Notes: generated by a model from the letters alone, not told the origin. Shown: positions 51,611 to 60,614, numbered from the stretch's first letter. The stretch: 64,000 nucleotides of DNA from Bacillus shivajii (GCF_020519665.1 NZ_CP084703.1:1054001-1118000), one strand, 5' to 3'. Made by a program: numbers and translations.

Positions 51611-53293
51611 ATGGCAAAACCATTTTCAGCAATTCAGCGTAGTGTGTATTTAGAGAAAATGAGCTCTAAGGAGTTAGATTTACTAGTCGTTGGTGGAGGA
51701 ATCACTGGATCGGGTATTGCATTAGATGCATCTGTAAGAGGGATGTCCACAGGGTTAGTGGAAATGCAAGACTTTGCTGCCGGTACGTCTAGTCGTTCGA
51801 CAAAACTTGTTCATGGCGGACTTCGTTACTTAAAACAAATGGAGTTCAAGCTTGTCGCAGAAGTAGGAAAGGAAAGAGCCATAGTCTATGAAAATGCGCC
51901 ACATGTGACATCACCAGAATGGATGCTCCTACCAATTATTAAAGGAGGAACATTCGGCAAGACCGCAACATCACTTGGGTTGAAAGTATACGACACGTTA
52001 GCAGGAGTAAAGCGAAATGAGCGTCGTTATATGCTGAACCGTAAAGAAACGTTACAAAAAGAACCACTTTTAAAAAAAGAAGGGCTAAAAGGTGGCGGCA
52101 TCTATGTTGAGTACAAAACAGATGATGCAAGACTTACGTTAGAAATTTTAAAAGAAGCTGTTCATCGTGGAACGTTAACAACTAACTATACGAAAGCTGA
52201 ATCATTAGTGTATGAAAATGGGAAAGTTGTCGGTGTAAACGTACGTGACCTTTTATCTAACAAAGTATATGAGATACGTGCAAAGAAAGTTGTTAATGCG
52301 GCAGGTCCATGGGTTGATGAGCTTCGTGAAAAAGATCGTTCCAAGCAAGGGAAAACATTATATTTAACAAAAGGTGTTCATCTTGTTATTGACCAATCTC
52401 GTTTTCCACTAAAGCAAGCTGTTTATTTTGATACAGTAGATGGCGACCGGATGGTATTTGCAATCCCACGTGATGGGAAAACGTATATTGGAACAACTGA
52501 TACACATTACAAAGCAGATATTGCTTCACCGAGAATGACGCAAGCAGACCTTGATTATATTTTACAAGCAGCAAACGATATGTTCCCTTCACTGAACTTA
52601 ACAGAAGACGATGTGGAGTCAAGTTGGGCTGGCCTTAGACCGTTAATTCATGAAGAAGGAAAAAGTGCATCGGAAATTTCGCGTAAAGATGAAATCTTTA
52701 CTTCTGAATCAGGACTTTTATCGATTGCAGGTGGAAAACTAACAGGATATAGAAAAATGGCAGAACGAATTGTAGATATCGTCGCAAACGACCTCGGTGT
52801 GAAAAAGAAGAAGTGTGAGACAGCTAATGTTGTATTGTCCGGTGGAGATGTCGGAGGCTCTGCGAAGTTAGAAGAATTTATAAAAGCAATGACTAAGCAA
52901 GGGGTAAAATTAGGGTTAACAGAGTTTGAAGCGAATAAATTAACGAAATTATATGGTTCAAACGTAACGAGAGTTTATGAAATAATCGAAACGACTGGTT
53001 TAGAAGCCGAGCAATACGGCTTACCACAAAGTGTTTATGCACCACTGATATACGGGATTGAAGAAGAGATGGTAGCAACACCACTGGACTATTTTAATCG
53101 AAGAACAGGAGCATTGTTTTTTAATATTGATTGGGTAAAAGAACATAAGAAAGCAGTCATTGATTATATGAAAAACCGATTTAAATGGTCAATAGAAGAA
53201 AGGCAAAGCCATGAAAAAGTATTAGACGTAGAAATACAATATTGTATGTATCCAAAAGAGAAAGTAGAGAAAGATATGAAGGTTCTCGTATAA
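51611..53293 (+). CDS. glpD: Aerobic glycerol-3-phosphate dehydrogenase
   Basis: A 560-residue FAD enzyme of the inner membrane surface that oxidises glycerol-3-phosphate to dihydroxyacetone phosphate and passes electrons to menaquinone. The dinucleotide fold VVGGGITGSGIALDAS is near residue 27. The DAO domain continues with the conserved GTSSRSTKLVHGGLRYLKQME and IGTTDTHYKADI blocks; a C-terminal DAO_C domain follows. Length is close to B. subtilis GlpD (555). ATG 51611 follows AAAGGATG; ATG 51602 overlaps that site. Confidence 0.96.
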   Translation: MAKPFSAIQRSVYLEKMSSKELDLLVVGGGITGSGIALDASVRGMSTGLVEMQDFAAGTSSRSTKLVHGGLRYLKQMEFKLVAEVGKERAIVYENAPHVTSPEWMLLPIIKGGTFGKTATSLGLKVYDTLAGVKRNERRYMLNRKETLQKEPLLKKEGLKGGGIYVEYKTDDARLTLEILKEAVHRGTLTTNYTKAESLVYENGKVVGVNVRDLLSNKVYEIRAKKVVNAAGPWVDELREKDRSKQGKTLYLTKGVHLVIDQSRFPLKQAVYFDTVDGDRMVFAIPRDGKTYIGTTDTHYKADIASPRMTQADLDYILQAANDMFPSLNLTEDDVESSWAGLRPLIHEEGKSASEISRKDEIFTSESGLLSIAGGKLTGYRKMAERIVDIVANDLGVKKKKCETANVVLSGGDVGGSAKLEEFIKAMTKQGVKLGLTEFEANKLTKLYGSNVTRVYEIIETTGLEAEQYGLPQSVYAPLIYGIEEEMVATPLDYFNRRTGALFFNIDWVKEHKKAVIDYMKNRFKWSIEERQSHEKVLDVEIQYCMYPKEKVEKDMKVLV

Positions 53294-53344
53294 GTAGAAA
53301 GTACTTATAGCTTAAATAAAACATGAATTAACACTCACTTACAA

Positions 53345-53373
53345 AACACTTGGCATAGCCCAGGTGTTTTTTT
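53345..53373 (+). terminator. Terminator after glpD
   Basis: AACACTTGG and CCCAGGTGTT pair with a short CATAG loop, followed by TTTTT. Confidence 0.75.
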
Positions 53374-53630
53374 AAGTAAAATTTACCCCTTCTAATATAT
53401 AAAAATTGTTTAATTTGGAAATTTCAAATAAAACAACTGTTTTTTCTTATTCCACAAAAATATTTCAAAATAAGGTTGTTTAGAGAGTGTTTTTATAAAA
53501 AGTTTTGAATAAATAAGCTGAAAACTATTGATTTCTGTCAAGTTTTACATATAATAGAAATATACTTCCAAGATTTCTAACGAACTAGATTTGTTTTATT
53601 TATATAAAAGATACATTGAAGGAGAAACGA
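53374..53630. other. Gene-free AT-rich stretch
   Basis: Promoter region of the Spo0E-like gene. No repeat or hairpin I can support. Confidence 0.5.
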
Positions 53631-53846
53631 GTGAGGTTTATGGGTACCCAAGCATTATTAAAAAAGCAAATGGAAACAAAGCGCTCTATGATGATTGAAG
53701 CCGCAACAAAAAAAGGTTTCACATCAGATGAAACTGTACAATACAGTCAAGAACTCGATCAATTAATGAACCTATACCGCCGTTTAACGGAAAAAAGTTA
53801 TCGATCGAATACATATGAAGATGATATGTTAAGTTATATGAATTAA
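53631..53846 (+). CDS. Spo0E-family aspartyl-phosphate phosphatase
   Basis: A 71-residue helical protein. It carries the Spo0E signature SQELDQLMNLYRR. Family members dephosphorylate Spo0A~P and so hold back sporulation; the paralogue cannot be identified. GTG 53631 is 6 nt from GGAG (53621-53624). ATG 53640 is an alternative but is 15 nt away. It is a single gene followed by a strong terminator. Confidence 0.83.
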   Translation: MRFMGTQALLKKQMETKRSMMIEAATKKGFTSDETVQYSQELDQLMNLYRRLTEKSYRSNTYEDDMLSYMN

Positions 53847-53851
53847 TATTA

Positions 53852-53897
53852 AAAAAAGCCGTCTCAAATCGTTTTACCGATTAGAGGCGGCTTTTTA
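53852..53897. terminator. Bidirectional terminator
   Basis: AAAAAAGCCGTCTC and GAGGCGGCTTTTT, with inner AAATCG/CGATT, between the Spo0E-like gene and the convergent EamA gene. Confidence 0.88.
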
Positions 53898-53899
53898 TA

Positions 53900-54823
53900 T
53901 TAACTAGCTTTCTTAACACGTTTAATTTTCACACGTAAATGTTTAGGAATTCTAGTAGATAAATAAACACCAAACAATACGAATACCCCGCCAAACAACT
54001 GGTGATATGTAAAAGTTTCATTTAAAAATAGAATGGATAGGATGGTCGTAAAAACAGGGACTAAATTAAAAAAGATGGAAGCTTTTGCCGGACCAACTTC
54101 ACGAACACCGCGATACCAAGCTAATAAAGCTAATGAAGACGGGAAAACACCAATATAAATGATTCCTAAAAGCGCTTTCCAACTTGTTAGCTTAGGTAGG
54201 CCAACTGTCATCCATTCTATGATTGCAATTGGAAATAAAAAGATCACACCTATAATCATTGTCATAACGAGTCCTGCGGTATTCGGGAATTTATGGCTAT
54301 GCTGTTTTATAATAATCGAGTACAAGGCCCAAAAGACAATCCCAATAAGCATAATGATGTCACCAATGTTAAAAGCCAGCGATAGTAACGTCTCTATTGA
54401 CCCTTGAGTAATGATCCAAATTATTCCTCCAAAAGATAAAATAATGCCAAACGTTTGAACTTTTGTTAATGTTTCCTTTAAAAATAGAAATCCTAATATG
54501 GCAGCAACTGCAGGAGTTAGCGCATCGACAATTGCTGCATTAATGGAGCTCGTAAAATTCACGGCTAAATAAAGACAGCCATTAAAAAGAACGATTCCTG
54601 TAATTGAAAGTCCAAGTAATGGTTTCCATTCTTTTTTCCATAGTGAATGATTAAGCATGACCGTTTTATAACAAAACGGTAGTAAAAATAGGGCGGCTGA
54701 AAGGAAACGAAACAGCGCTAATGTAAATGGAGGAATTGTACCTTGTAATGCTTTTCCGACGATGAAATTACCTGAAAAAAATAACATTGCTGCAGTAATG
54801 ATGATATATGGATGAATTCTCAG
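53900..54823 (-). CDS. EamA/DMT-family transporter
   Basis: About 307 residues with ten membrane helices in two EamA repeats (FSGNFIVGKALQGTIPPFTLALFRF; SSINAAIVDALTPAVAAILGFLFLKETLT; then REVGPAKASIFFNLVPVFTTILSILFLNETFT). Substrate unknown. The start is unusual: a good GGAGGTGAT is followed after 7 nt by CTG (54823), and the first membrane helix begins just after. No ATG, GTG or TTG in frame suits that site; the ATG at 54877 has none. It may be CTG-initiated or start at the nearby ATT. Confidence 0.82.
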   Translation of the reverse strand: MRIHPYIIITAAMLFFSGNFIVGKALQGTIPPFTLALFRFLSAALFLLPFCYKTVMLNHSLWKKEWKPLLGLSITGIVLFNGCLYLAVNFTSSINAAIVDALTPAVAAILGFLFLKETLTKVQTFGIILSFGGIIWIITQGSIETLLSLAFNIGDIIMLIGIVFWALYSIIIKQHSHKFPNTAGLVMTMIIGVIFLFPIAIIEWMTVGLPKLTSWKALLGIIYIGVFPSSLALLAWYRGVREVGPAKASIFFNLVPVFTTILSILFLNETFTYHQLFGGVFVLFGVYLSTRIPKHLRVKIKRVKKAS

Positions 54824-54877
54824 AAAATCACCTCCAACGTAGATGAGTATAACATGAAGTGATTTTGAATTTCGCAT

Positions 54878-54916
54878 AAAAAAAGATTGCCGGTGATTTT
54901 ATCGCCAGCAACCTTG
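54878..54916 (-). terminator. Terminator of the DUF1538-PII operon
   Basis: Leftward, GGTTGCTGGCGAT and ATCACCGGCAATC pair imperfectly around AAA, followed by TTTTTTT. Confidence 0.8.
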
Positions 54917-54925
54917 TTCAACGCT

Positions 54926-55627
54926 TTATTTCACTTCATTCATTAAATGATGGATACCTACTGTTTCCTCAACAGGTAAGACAAAGGCAATTCCTTTTCC
55001 TGGTTCATTTATATGCACATACTCTTCTAATGCATTTAACACATCATTTGTTAAAGATCTTTTAATAAGTGTAAGTACAACATCTTTTTCTGGTTCGATT
55101 TGAATTGAGAGTAACTTTGCTTTTTCGTGAATACCGCTGCCACGACCGTTTAGAACGGTTCCTCCTTCAGCACCTCCTTTTTTTGAAGCATCAATGACTT
55201 TTCCGGATTCTCCTTTATTAACAATTGTTATAATAAGGTCAAAACCGCGATGGTTATGATCATCAGTCATATCTTCCAAATCCTCCTTTGAACTTTCTTC
55301 CTCTTTTTTGTGAGCAATTCCAAATGTTCTCCTCACATCGATAACAAATCCTATACCTTGACCAGGCTTATTTAACTTTGCTGTATGAGTAATCTCGTTA
55401 ATTACATCAGGAAGGAGGTCCTCATGGACAAGGTTTAAGATTAATTCTTTTTCATATATGGTATCAATCCCGAAAGTTTTCTCTTTTTCATGAATCCCGA
55501 CACCTGAGCCGATCATGACGGTGCCACCTTCAACACCAACATCTTTCGCTGCTTTCATGATTTTTTTGGCTTTGCCTTTTTTGACGATTGTGACTAATAA
55601 TTTTTGTTGTAATCGTTTAGGAGTCAT
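54926..55627 (-). CDS. Fused double PII-like regulatory protein
   Basis: A 233-residue protein made of two PII-like (GlnB-fold) domains, about 1-105 and 127-233. Each has the same pattern: LLVTIVKKGKAKKIMKAAKDVGVEGGTVMIGSG against LIITIVNKGESGKVIDASKKGGAEGGTVLNGRG, then an acidic or hydrophobic strand (ELILNLVHEDLLPDVINEI against DVVLTLIKRSLTNDVLNAL) and GIGFVIDVRRTFGI against GIAFVLPVEETVGI. The acidic linker (EEESSKEDLEDMTDD) joins them. The tyrosine T-loop of classical GlnB is absent, so ligand and control may differ. ATG 55627 follows AAGGAG and overlaps the DUF1538 gene upstream by 11 bp. Confidence 0.85.
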   Translation of the reverse strand: MTPKRLQQKLLVTIVKKGKAKKIMKAAKDVGVEGGTVMIGSGVGIHEKEKTFGIDTIYEKELILNLVHEDLLPDVINEITHTAKLNKPGQGIGFVIDVRRTFGIAHKKEEESSKEDLEDMTDDHNHRGFDLIITIVNKGESGKVIDASKKGGAEGGTVLNGRGSGIHEKAKLLSIQIEPEKDVVLTLIKRSLTNDVLNALEEYVHINEPGKGIAFVLPVEETVGIHHLMNEVK

Positions 55628-56354
55628 TTTCTAGCCGCTCCTTTCTTGTGAAGATCATTCCTAAAATTAATACGGATAATATTGGTGTTAATGCGACCAG
55701 TGCAATCATGCCAAACCCATCCATTAGTGGATCTCTACCTTCAATAACGGTAGCTAAACCGACTGCTATAGCCATAATGAACGTAACTGTCATTGGTCCG
55801 GTAGCAACTCCTCCAGCATCGAAGGCAATCGATATAAACCGATCCTTTGAGATGAACAATAGAATGATAGCTAACGCATAACCCGGTATAATAAAATACC
55901 ATAATGGTATTCCTAGTAAAATTCTGACCATAGATAGTGCAATTGATACAGCAACGCCAATAGATAATGTAATTAACATCACCGTACTTGATATTGAACC
56001 TGCGGTTACTTTTTCTACTTCATGGTTTAATATTCGTACAGCTGGTTCAGCGAACGTTGCAACAAAACCAAAAAGGAAGCCTAACAAAGGTAATAATATT
56101 AGTGTATTCTCTCTTTCTCCTAGAAGTTCGCCAATCTCAGTTCCAGCAGGGTAGAACCCTACTTCAACTCCTTGTAAAAATAAAGCAAGTCCAGCGAAAG
56201 TGAATAATAAGCCTACAACTATATTTTTGATTTTTTCTTTATCTAATTTTAAAAAGAAAAATTGAAAGATAACAAAAAAGACGAGTAACGGCAAAATGGC
56301 CATCGTTACTTCTAAGAGGACGTGGTCAAATCCTTTAAACAGCTCAGCAATCAT
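55617..56354 (-). CDS. DUF1538 membrane protein (second of pair)
   Basis: A 245-residue protein with about six or seven hydrophobic segments. Motifs shared with its upstream neighbour: LFLQGVEVGFYPAGTEIGE, GFVATFAEPAVRILNHEVE, GIPLWYFIIPGYALAII, and IAFDAGGVATGPMTVTFIMA. This is the DUF1538 family, a putative membrane transporter with unknown substrate. Its ATG overlaps the stop of the first DUF1538 gene (ATGA), so the pair is translationally coupled. Confidence 0.85.
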   Translation of the reverse strand: MIAELFKGFDHVLLEVTMAILPLLVFFVIFQFFFLKLDKEKIKNIVVGLLFTFAGLALFLQGVEVGFYPAGTEIGELLGERENTLILLPLLGFLFGFVATFAEPAVRILNHEVEKVTAGSISSTVMLITLSIGVAVSIALSMVRILLGIPLWYFIIPGYALAIILLFISKDRFISIAFDAGGVATGPMTVTFIMAIAVGLATVIEGRDPLMDGFGMIALVALTPILSVLILGMIFTRKERLENDS

Positions 56355-57043
56355 CCGTATATCACCCCTAAAATCATGACAGATAATATCGGTCCGATCG
56401 ATGCTAAGGCTACGAGGCCAAATCCGTCACTTGTAGACGATTTTCCTCTTAATACAGATGAGACACCGACACCGAGAGCTAGAATAAATGGTACTGTCAT
56501 CGGTCCTGTAGTTACCCCTCCAGCGTCAAAAGAGATCGGAATAAAACTACTAGGTGTAAAGCTTGCTAGGACGAATACGAGGCCATATCCAACTAAAAGA
56601 ATGTACTTTAAAGGAATACCAAATAATGTCCTTGCCATTGCCATTGCAACAAATATGCCTACACCTAAAGCAACCGCATAGACAAGAACCGTATTTGAAA
56701 TCTCACCACCGGAAACTTGGTCAACTTGGAAGGCCAGTACTCGAACATCGGGTTCTGCAATCGTGACAACCATTCCTAGTACAAAACCTACACCAATAAT
56801 TAGAAGAGGCTTCTTAATTTTTGGTAGTGTGGATCCTATCATTTCTCCAATAGGAAGTAAGCCAATATGCACACCTACTAAGAATAAAAAAAGACCGAGC
56901 CCTACCATAACAACCCCAGCTAGAAAGCGGATGAATGTATCTGTGGGCATCCCGATGATTGTAAATTGTAAAATTATAATAACGGAAGACATTGGTAGAA
57001 TAGCAAACGTAACTTCTTTTAATTGGTCTAAAATGTTTTTCAT
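56351..57043 (-). CDS. DUF1538 membrane protein (first of pair)
   Basis: A 230-residue protein with the same plan: LFLVGVHIGLLPIGEMIG, GMVVTIAEPDVRVLAFQVDQ, GIPLKYILLVGYGLVFVLA and ISFDAGGVTTGPMTVPFILALGVGVSSVL. Together with the next gene it could form a heterodimeric or two-part channel; DUF1538 proteins often come as such pairs or as fusions. ATG 57043 follows AAGGAG. It is the first gene of a three-gene operon ending in the double PII-like gene. Confidence 0.85.
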   Translation of the reverse strand: MKNILDQLKEVTFAILPMSSVIIILQFTIIGMPTDTFIRFLAGVVMVGLGLFLFLVGVHIGLLPIGEMIGSTLPKIKKPLLIIGVGFVLGMVVTIAEPDVRVLAFQVDQVSGGEISNTVLVYAVALGVGIFVAMAMARTLFGIPLKYILLVGYGLVFVLASFTPSSFIPISFDAGGVTTGPMTVPFILALGVGVSSVLRGKSSTSDGFGLVALASIGPILSVMILGVIYG

Positions 57044-57203
57044 CTTTTAGCTCCTTTCTTATGTAATTACAATTTATTACCTTTTCCCGAAGTCTTTCAG
57101 ATAAAAACGTTTGCCTTTCATATATTTTATCAAATTTTACCAAGACAAGTTACAAAAATGCATTCTCATGAGTATAATGATAAAAAAAGAAAGCGGTGAT
57201 ACA

Positions 57204-57344
57204 TTGGCCATCTTCTACCTTTGTAAGCAGTGTAATGGTGTTGGCAAGGTTGACAAGAAGGTTTGGTTTGTTACGATGAAGATTTCATGCCGCTTTTGTG
57301 ACGGGAAAGGAAGAAAGAGATATAAAAAGGAAAGGATAGTCTAA
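57204..57344 (+). CDS. Mini zinc-finger protein with two CxxCxGxG motifs
   Basis: A 46-residue basic protein: FYLCKQCNGVGKVDKK and ISCRFCDGKGRKRYKK carry two CxxCxGxG units, as in the zinc-binding part of DnaJ. One zinc ion could be held by the four cysteines. The start is uncertain: TTG 57204 follows GCGGTGAT closely, while ATG 57174 or 57168 upstream would add about 10 residues. Function unknown. Confidence 0.6.
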   Translation: MAIFYLCKQCNGVGKVDKKVWFVTMKISCRFCDGKGRKRYKKERIV

Positions 57345-57375
57345 AACCTGCTTTATTTATAGAGCAGGATTTTTG
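57343..57375 (+). terminator. Terminator after zinc-finger gene
   Basis: AACCTGCT and AGCAGGATTTTT pair around TTATTTATAG. Confidence 0.75.
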
Positions 57376-57568
57376 TATTTCTTAAACCTTTGTTAAAGCC
57401 AGTTGCCTCTTCCTCTACAAGCATCGCTTCGTTGTTAGTTGGAGGTAGCGCGTAGATGACTCGTGAAGTTGGTACTTGTGCTGGAGTCGCCGGATATCCC
57501 TCGCATCACTACAACGACATCAACAACACATTTCTATAACAACACTAGACTTTAACAAAACTAAACAA
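57376..57568. other. Gene-free stretch, possibly decayed repeat
   Basis: TTGCCTCTTCCTCTAC (about 57408) is the reverse of the GAGGAAGAGGCA part of the 110-bp array. The rest, with TACAACGACATCAACAACA, has no clear match. No gene seen. Confidence 0.35.
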
Positions 57569-57569
57569 A

Positions 57570-57597
57570 AAAGACCTCTTTCAAGAGGTCTTTTATT
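57570..57597 (-). terminator. Terminator of prfC
   Basis: AAAAGACCTCTT and AAGAGGTCTTTT pair around TC, directly after the prfC stop. Confidence 0.88.
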
Positions 57598-57602
57598 ACA
57601 AG

Positions 57603-59147
57603 TTATTCTAATAGATCCCATCCGGTAGATAGTTCAATATCAGGGTTACGGTCTTGGAACATGCGCAGAGCGAAATCATTTTCAAACAGAATGACGGAAC
57701 GCCCGTGCTGATCTTTTACGAGCATTTTTCTGCTGTCAGTCATTTTGTCAGTCACTTCGCCTTTTGTTACCCAGCGGGCAAGCTCATGTGTCATATGTTG
57801 AAATTCAATGTCGGAGTTATATTCGTTTTTCATTCGATATTCGAACACTTGGAATTGCAGTTCCCCGACAGCACCAATAATATAGTCTTCAAAGTAAGGC
57901 GTTTTGTAAAGTTGGATTGTACCTTCTTGAACGAGTTGAGACATTCCTTTATGGAACTGTTTATGCTTAAGAGCGTTTTTCGCTGTTACTTTTGCAAATT
58001 TCTCAGGTGGGAACTGTGGCATTTCTTCATAAACAAGTCGCTCATTGCCTGTGACGAGTGTATCACCGACTTCAAAGTTTCCAGAGTCATATATCCCGAT
58101 AATATCTCCTGCCATTGCTGTATCCACATTTTCTCTGTCAGAGGCAAAAAATGAATGAGATTGACTTAACTTCATTTTCTTCCCTGTACGTGAAAGCATA
58201 ATTTCCATGCCACGTTCAAACTTCCCAGAACAAACGCGTAAAAACGCAATACGGTCACGGTGATTCGGGTTCATGTTTGCTTGGATTTTGAAAATAAATC
58301 CTGTGAATTGGTCACTTTCAGGATCAATGTATTCCCCAGATGCTTTACGTGGCTGCGGTTCGGCAGCCAGTTTAACGAATTGGTCAAGGAAAGACTGAAC
58401 GCCGAAACTAGAGAGTGCACTTCCGAAAAATACAGGTGTTAATGTACCATTTTGCACTTTCTCCATTGTGAATTCATTACCGGCTTCTTCTAAAAGCATA
58501 ATATCTTCTTCTAGTTTTTCCTTTTCGTAACTTTCAAGAACTGTTTGATCACTGTATGGGACAATTTCACGTTCGTGAGAGTCATTGAACACTTCAATTT
58601 TTTCATCTGGAATGCTGTAGATTCCTTTTAATGTTTTTCCCATACCAATTGGCCAGTTCATCGGGTACGTTTCCATTTCAAGTACTTCTTCAATTTCGGA
58701 TAGTAGGTCAAGTGGTTCCTTACCTTCACGATCCAGCTTGTTAATAAACGTTAAAATCGGAATACCGCGCATACGACAAACTTTAAAGAGCTTTAACGTT
58801 TGTGCTTCGATCCCTTTTACGCTGTCGATGACCATTACAGCTGTATCTACGGCTGTTAGTGTACGATACGTATCTTCACTGAAGTCTTGGTGACCTGGTG
58901 TATCTAAAATATTAATTTGAACGTCATTATAAATAAGTTGCATCACACTTGATGTAACAGAAATTCCACGTTGCTTTTCAATTTCCATCCAGTCAGATGT
59001 AGCGAACTTCCCGGATTTTTTTCCTTTGACTGTTCCGGCACTGCGAATCCCGCCCCCAAGAAATAATACTTTTTCTGTTAAGGTTGTTTTACCTGCGTCT
59101 GGGTGGGAGATGATCGCAAATGTTCGTCTTGGTTTTTCATTAGACAT
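57603..59147 (-). CDS. prfC: Peptide chain release factor 3
   Basis: A 514-residue translational GTPase that removes release factors 1 and 2 from the ribosome after peptide release. G1 is [11 protein letters not shown]2 lies in [10 protein letters not shown]3 is [14 protein letters not shown]4 is NKLDREG, and the domains that follow ([40 protein letters not shown]) match RF3. B. subtilis lacks this gene, but other Bacillaceae have it. ATG 59147 is 8-9 nt from AAAGGG; ATG 59153 would be too close. Confidence 0.95.
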   Translation of the reverse strand: MSNEKPRRTFAIISHPDAGKTTLTEKVLFLGGGIRSAGTVKGKKSGKFATSDWMEIEKQRGISVTSSVMQLIYNDVQINILDTPGHQDFSEDTYRTLTAVDTAVMVIDSVKGIEAQTLKLFKVCRMRGIPILTFINKLDREGKEPLDLLSEIEEVLEMETYPMNWPIGMGKTLKGIYSIPDEKIEVFNDSHEREIVPYSDQTVLESYEKEKLEEDIMLLEEAGNEFTMEKVQNGTLTPVFFGSALSSFGVQSFLDQFVKLAAEPQPRKASGEYIDPESDQFTGFIFKIQANMNPNHRDRIAFLRVCSGKFERGMEIMLSRTGKKMKLSQSHSFFASDRENVDTAMAGDIIGIYDSGNFEVGDTLVTGNERLVYEEMPQFPPEKFAKVTAKNALKHKQFHKGMSQLVQEGTIQLYKTPYFEDYIIGAVGELQFQVFEYRMKNEYNSDIEFQHMTHELARWVTKGEVTDKMTDSRKMLVKDQHGRSVILFENDFALRMFQDRNPDIELSTGWDLLE

Positions 59148-59282
59148 GTACATAACCCTTTCTTTTCAAGTTCAATAGCTCCAATTCTCAATTATAAACA
59201 AAAATCGTAAAAGTATCACGGGAATTTGAAAATTATTTCATCATGTTGGTCTATTTACCGGAAAAATAAACATTACTACTAT

Positions 59283-59308
59283 ATTTAAACAACCTATGTA
59301 AAGGGTAT
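59283..59308 (+). promoter_or_regulatory. SigB-like promoter
   Basis: ATTTAA (59283-59288), a 14-bp spacer, GGGTAT (59303-59308): one mismatch in total to the SigB consensus. It lies 45 bp before the start of a small membrane protein gene. Confidence 0.65.
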
Positions 59309-59352
59309 ATATATACGATAGAAGTATTGGTTTTTTGAAAGGAGAAGATATA

Positions 59353-59625
59353 ATGTTTTCTTCAGACCGTATGTGGTATTGGCTAATGAGTGGAATTTTT
59401 TTCATTGTTTCAGCTACAACAATAATATCTATTTGGACTAATGGTGAACGAGAGTGGGGGTTTCCAACCCATGTTTTTGTCATTGGTTTATTCTTTTCTG
59501 TTGGAGCATTTTTTGTATGGAGAAAAGGGAAAGAGAGCTATCCCTATGCTTATTTGTTGCTGTTATGTGCACTTTATGCGTTTGTGATCGTCTTTTTTAC
59601 GATGATTCGCACGACCTCAGGATAA
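59353..59625 (+). CDS. Small membrane protein, likely SigB-controlled
   Basis: A 90-residue protein with three hydrophobic segments (about 10-27, 41-56, 65-85) and a few charged residues between them (WTNGEREWGFP, WRKGKESYPY). Not recognised. ATG 59353 follows AAAGGAG at 8 nt. The SigB-like promoter suggests a membrane stress protein. Confidence 0.7.
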   Translation: MFSSDRMWYWLMSGIFFIVSATTIISIWTNGEREWGFPTHVFVIGLFFSVGAFFVWRKGKESYPYAYLLLLCALYAFVIVFFTMIRTTSG

Positions 59626-59747
59626 AAATGTAGATCTTCAGACAAAAATTGAATATGAAAATATTGTAGGATAAGGCATCCGCCCACTCACAATCAAGGC
59701 ATTTGCATATGATGAAATTGACCACATGGGAAAAGGGGGATGACATA

Positions 59748-59855
59748 ATGTCACACAAACAACCTTGTCCGACTCCAGGATATGGAGACACGTTCATTTT
59801 AATCTTAGTGCTCTTCATCTTGCTAGTGATTATCGGCGCAACGTATATGTATTAA
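59748..59855 (+). CDS. YjcZ-family-like miniprotein
   Basis: A 35-residue protein: a hydrophilic N-terminus MSHKQPCPTPGYGD and one hydrophobic helix FILILVLFILLVIIGATYMY. The pattern GxxF-ILVLFILLVIIGA is that of the YjcZ/CotYJ-like tiny membrane proteins of Bacillus, several of which are made in sporulation. ATG 59748 follows AAGGGGG. A CATATGATG box (59706-59714) preceded by CAC resembles a SigK promoter, which is weak evidence for late mother-cell expression. Confidence 0.75.
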   Translation: MSHKQPCPTPGYGDTFILILVLFILLVIIGATYMY

Positions 59856-59860
59856 TAATT

Positions 59861-59888
59861 AAAAGCAGCCACCACGGCTGCTTTTAAT
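59861..59888. terminator. Bidirectional terminator
   Basis: AAAAGCAGCC and GGCTGCTTTT pair around ACCAC. Confidence 0.88.
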
Positions 59889-59954
59889 TATATTTACTCT
59901 AAAAAGTGCGGATCTTGTTTTGTTACTTTCATATAGGATCCTTGATTTTAACTT

Positions 59955-60614
59955 TTATGATGACGACGAGCGTCGGACAAAATAAAGCATGAAAAAGGAC
60001 AATATAATGATCGATATTACCCAGTATAGTGCTAACTCTGTTTTTCCCATCTCAACAGCTACATAAATCGCTGTTGGAACTGTTTGCGTTCTACCAGGGA
60101 TATTTCCAGCAAACATCATTGTCGCACCGAATTCCCCTAAGGCACGCGCAGCTCCAAGAACAATACCGACTAGTAAAACATTTTTAGAAAGCGGGAGTGT
60201 TACATAACGAAAAACTTGTAATGAGTTCCCTCCAAGTACTTTCGCAACTTCTTCAAGTTCCCGGTCGACTTGTTCAAAGCCTGCTTTTAACGTTTGATAC
60301 ATTAAGGGGAATGCAACAACAGTGGCGGCAATGACAGCGGCCCAAAATGAAAAGACGATCGAATCGTGGAAAATTCGTTCATACATTTGCCCGATAGCAC
60401 TGTTTCGACCAAACATATATAACAAACCGAAACCAATGACAGTAGGAGGGAGTACAAGTGGTAACATGAAGATCGTCTCAACGATGTTCTTCCCTCTAAA
60501 GTGTTTTCGTTTCATCATGCCAGCTGCAGCAACTGCGACTGTAAAAGCGAGTAGACTTGCGATAAACGTAACTTGTATAGAAATATAAATTGGAGTTAAA
60601 AATTCTGTATACAT
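59955..60614 (-). CDS. modB: Molybdate ABC transporter permease ModB
   Basis: A 219-residue membrane protein with about five helices and a BPD_transp_1 domain. The EAA loop is GFEQVDRELEEVAKVLGGNSLQVFRYVTLP; FGATMMFAGNIPGRTQTVPTAIYVAVEMG is characteristic of ModB. It forms the channel for molybdate (or tungstate) uptake with ModA. No modC ATPase follows: the next feature is the terminator region at 59861-59888. ATG 60614 is 14 bp after modA. The ATPase must come from elsewhere. Confidence 0.9.
   Translation of the reverse strand: MYTEFLTPIYISIQVTFIASLLAFTVAVAAAGMMKRKHFRGKNIVETIFMLPLVLPPTVIGFGLLYMFGRNSAIGQMYERIFHDSIVFSFWAAVIAATVVAFPLMYQTLKAGFEQVDRELEEVAKVLGGNSLQVFRYVTLPLSKNVLLVGIVLGAARALGEFGATMMFAGNIPGRTQTVPTAIYVAVEMGKTELALYWVISIIILSFFMLYFVRRSSSS

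Noticed and set aside
54926-55627. Calling the double PII protein a classical GlnB/GlnK nitrogen regulator
   Set aside because: The T-loop tyrosine motif is missing and there is no amtB next to it. The partner genes are DUF1538.
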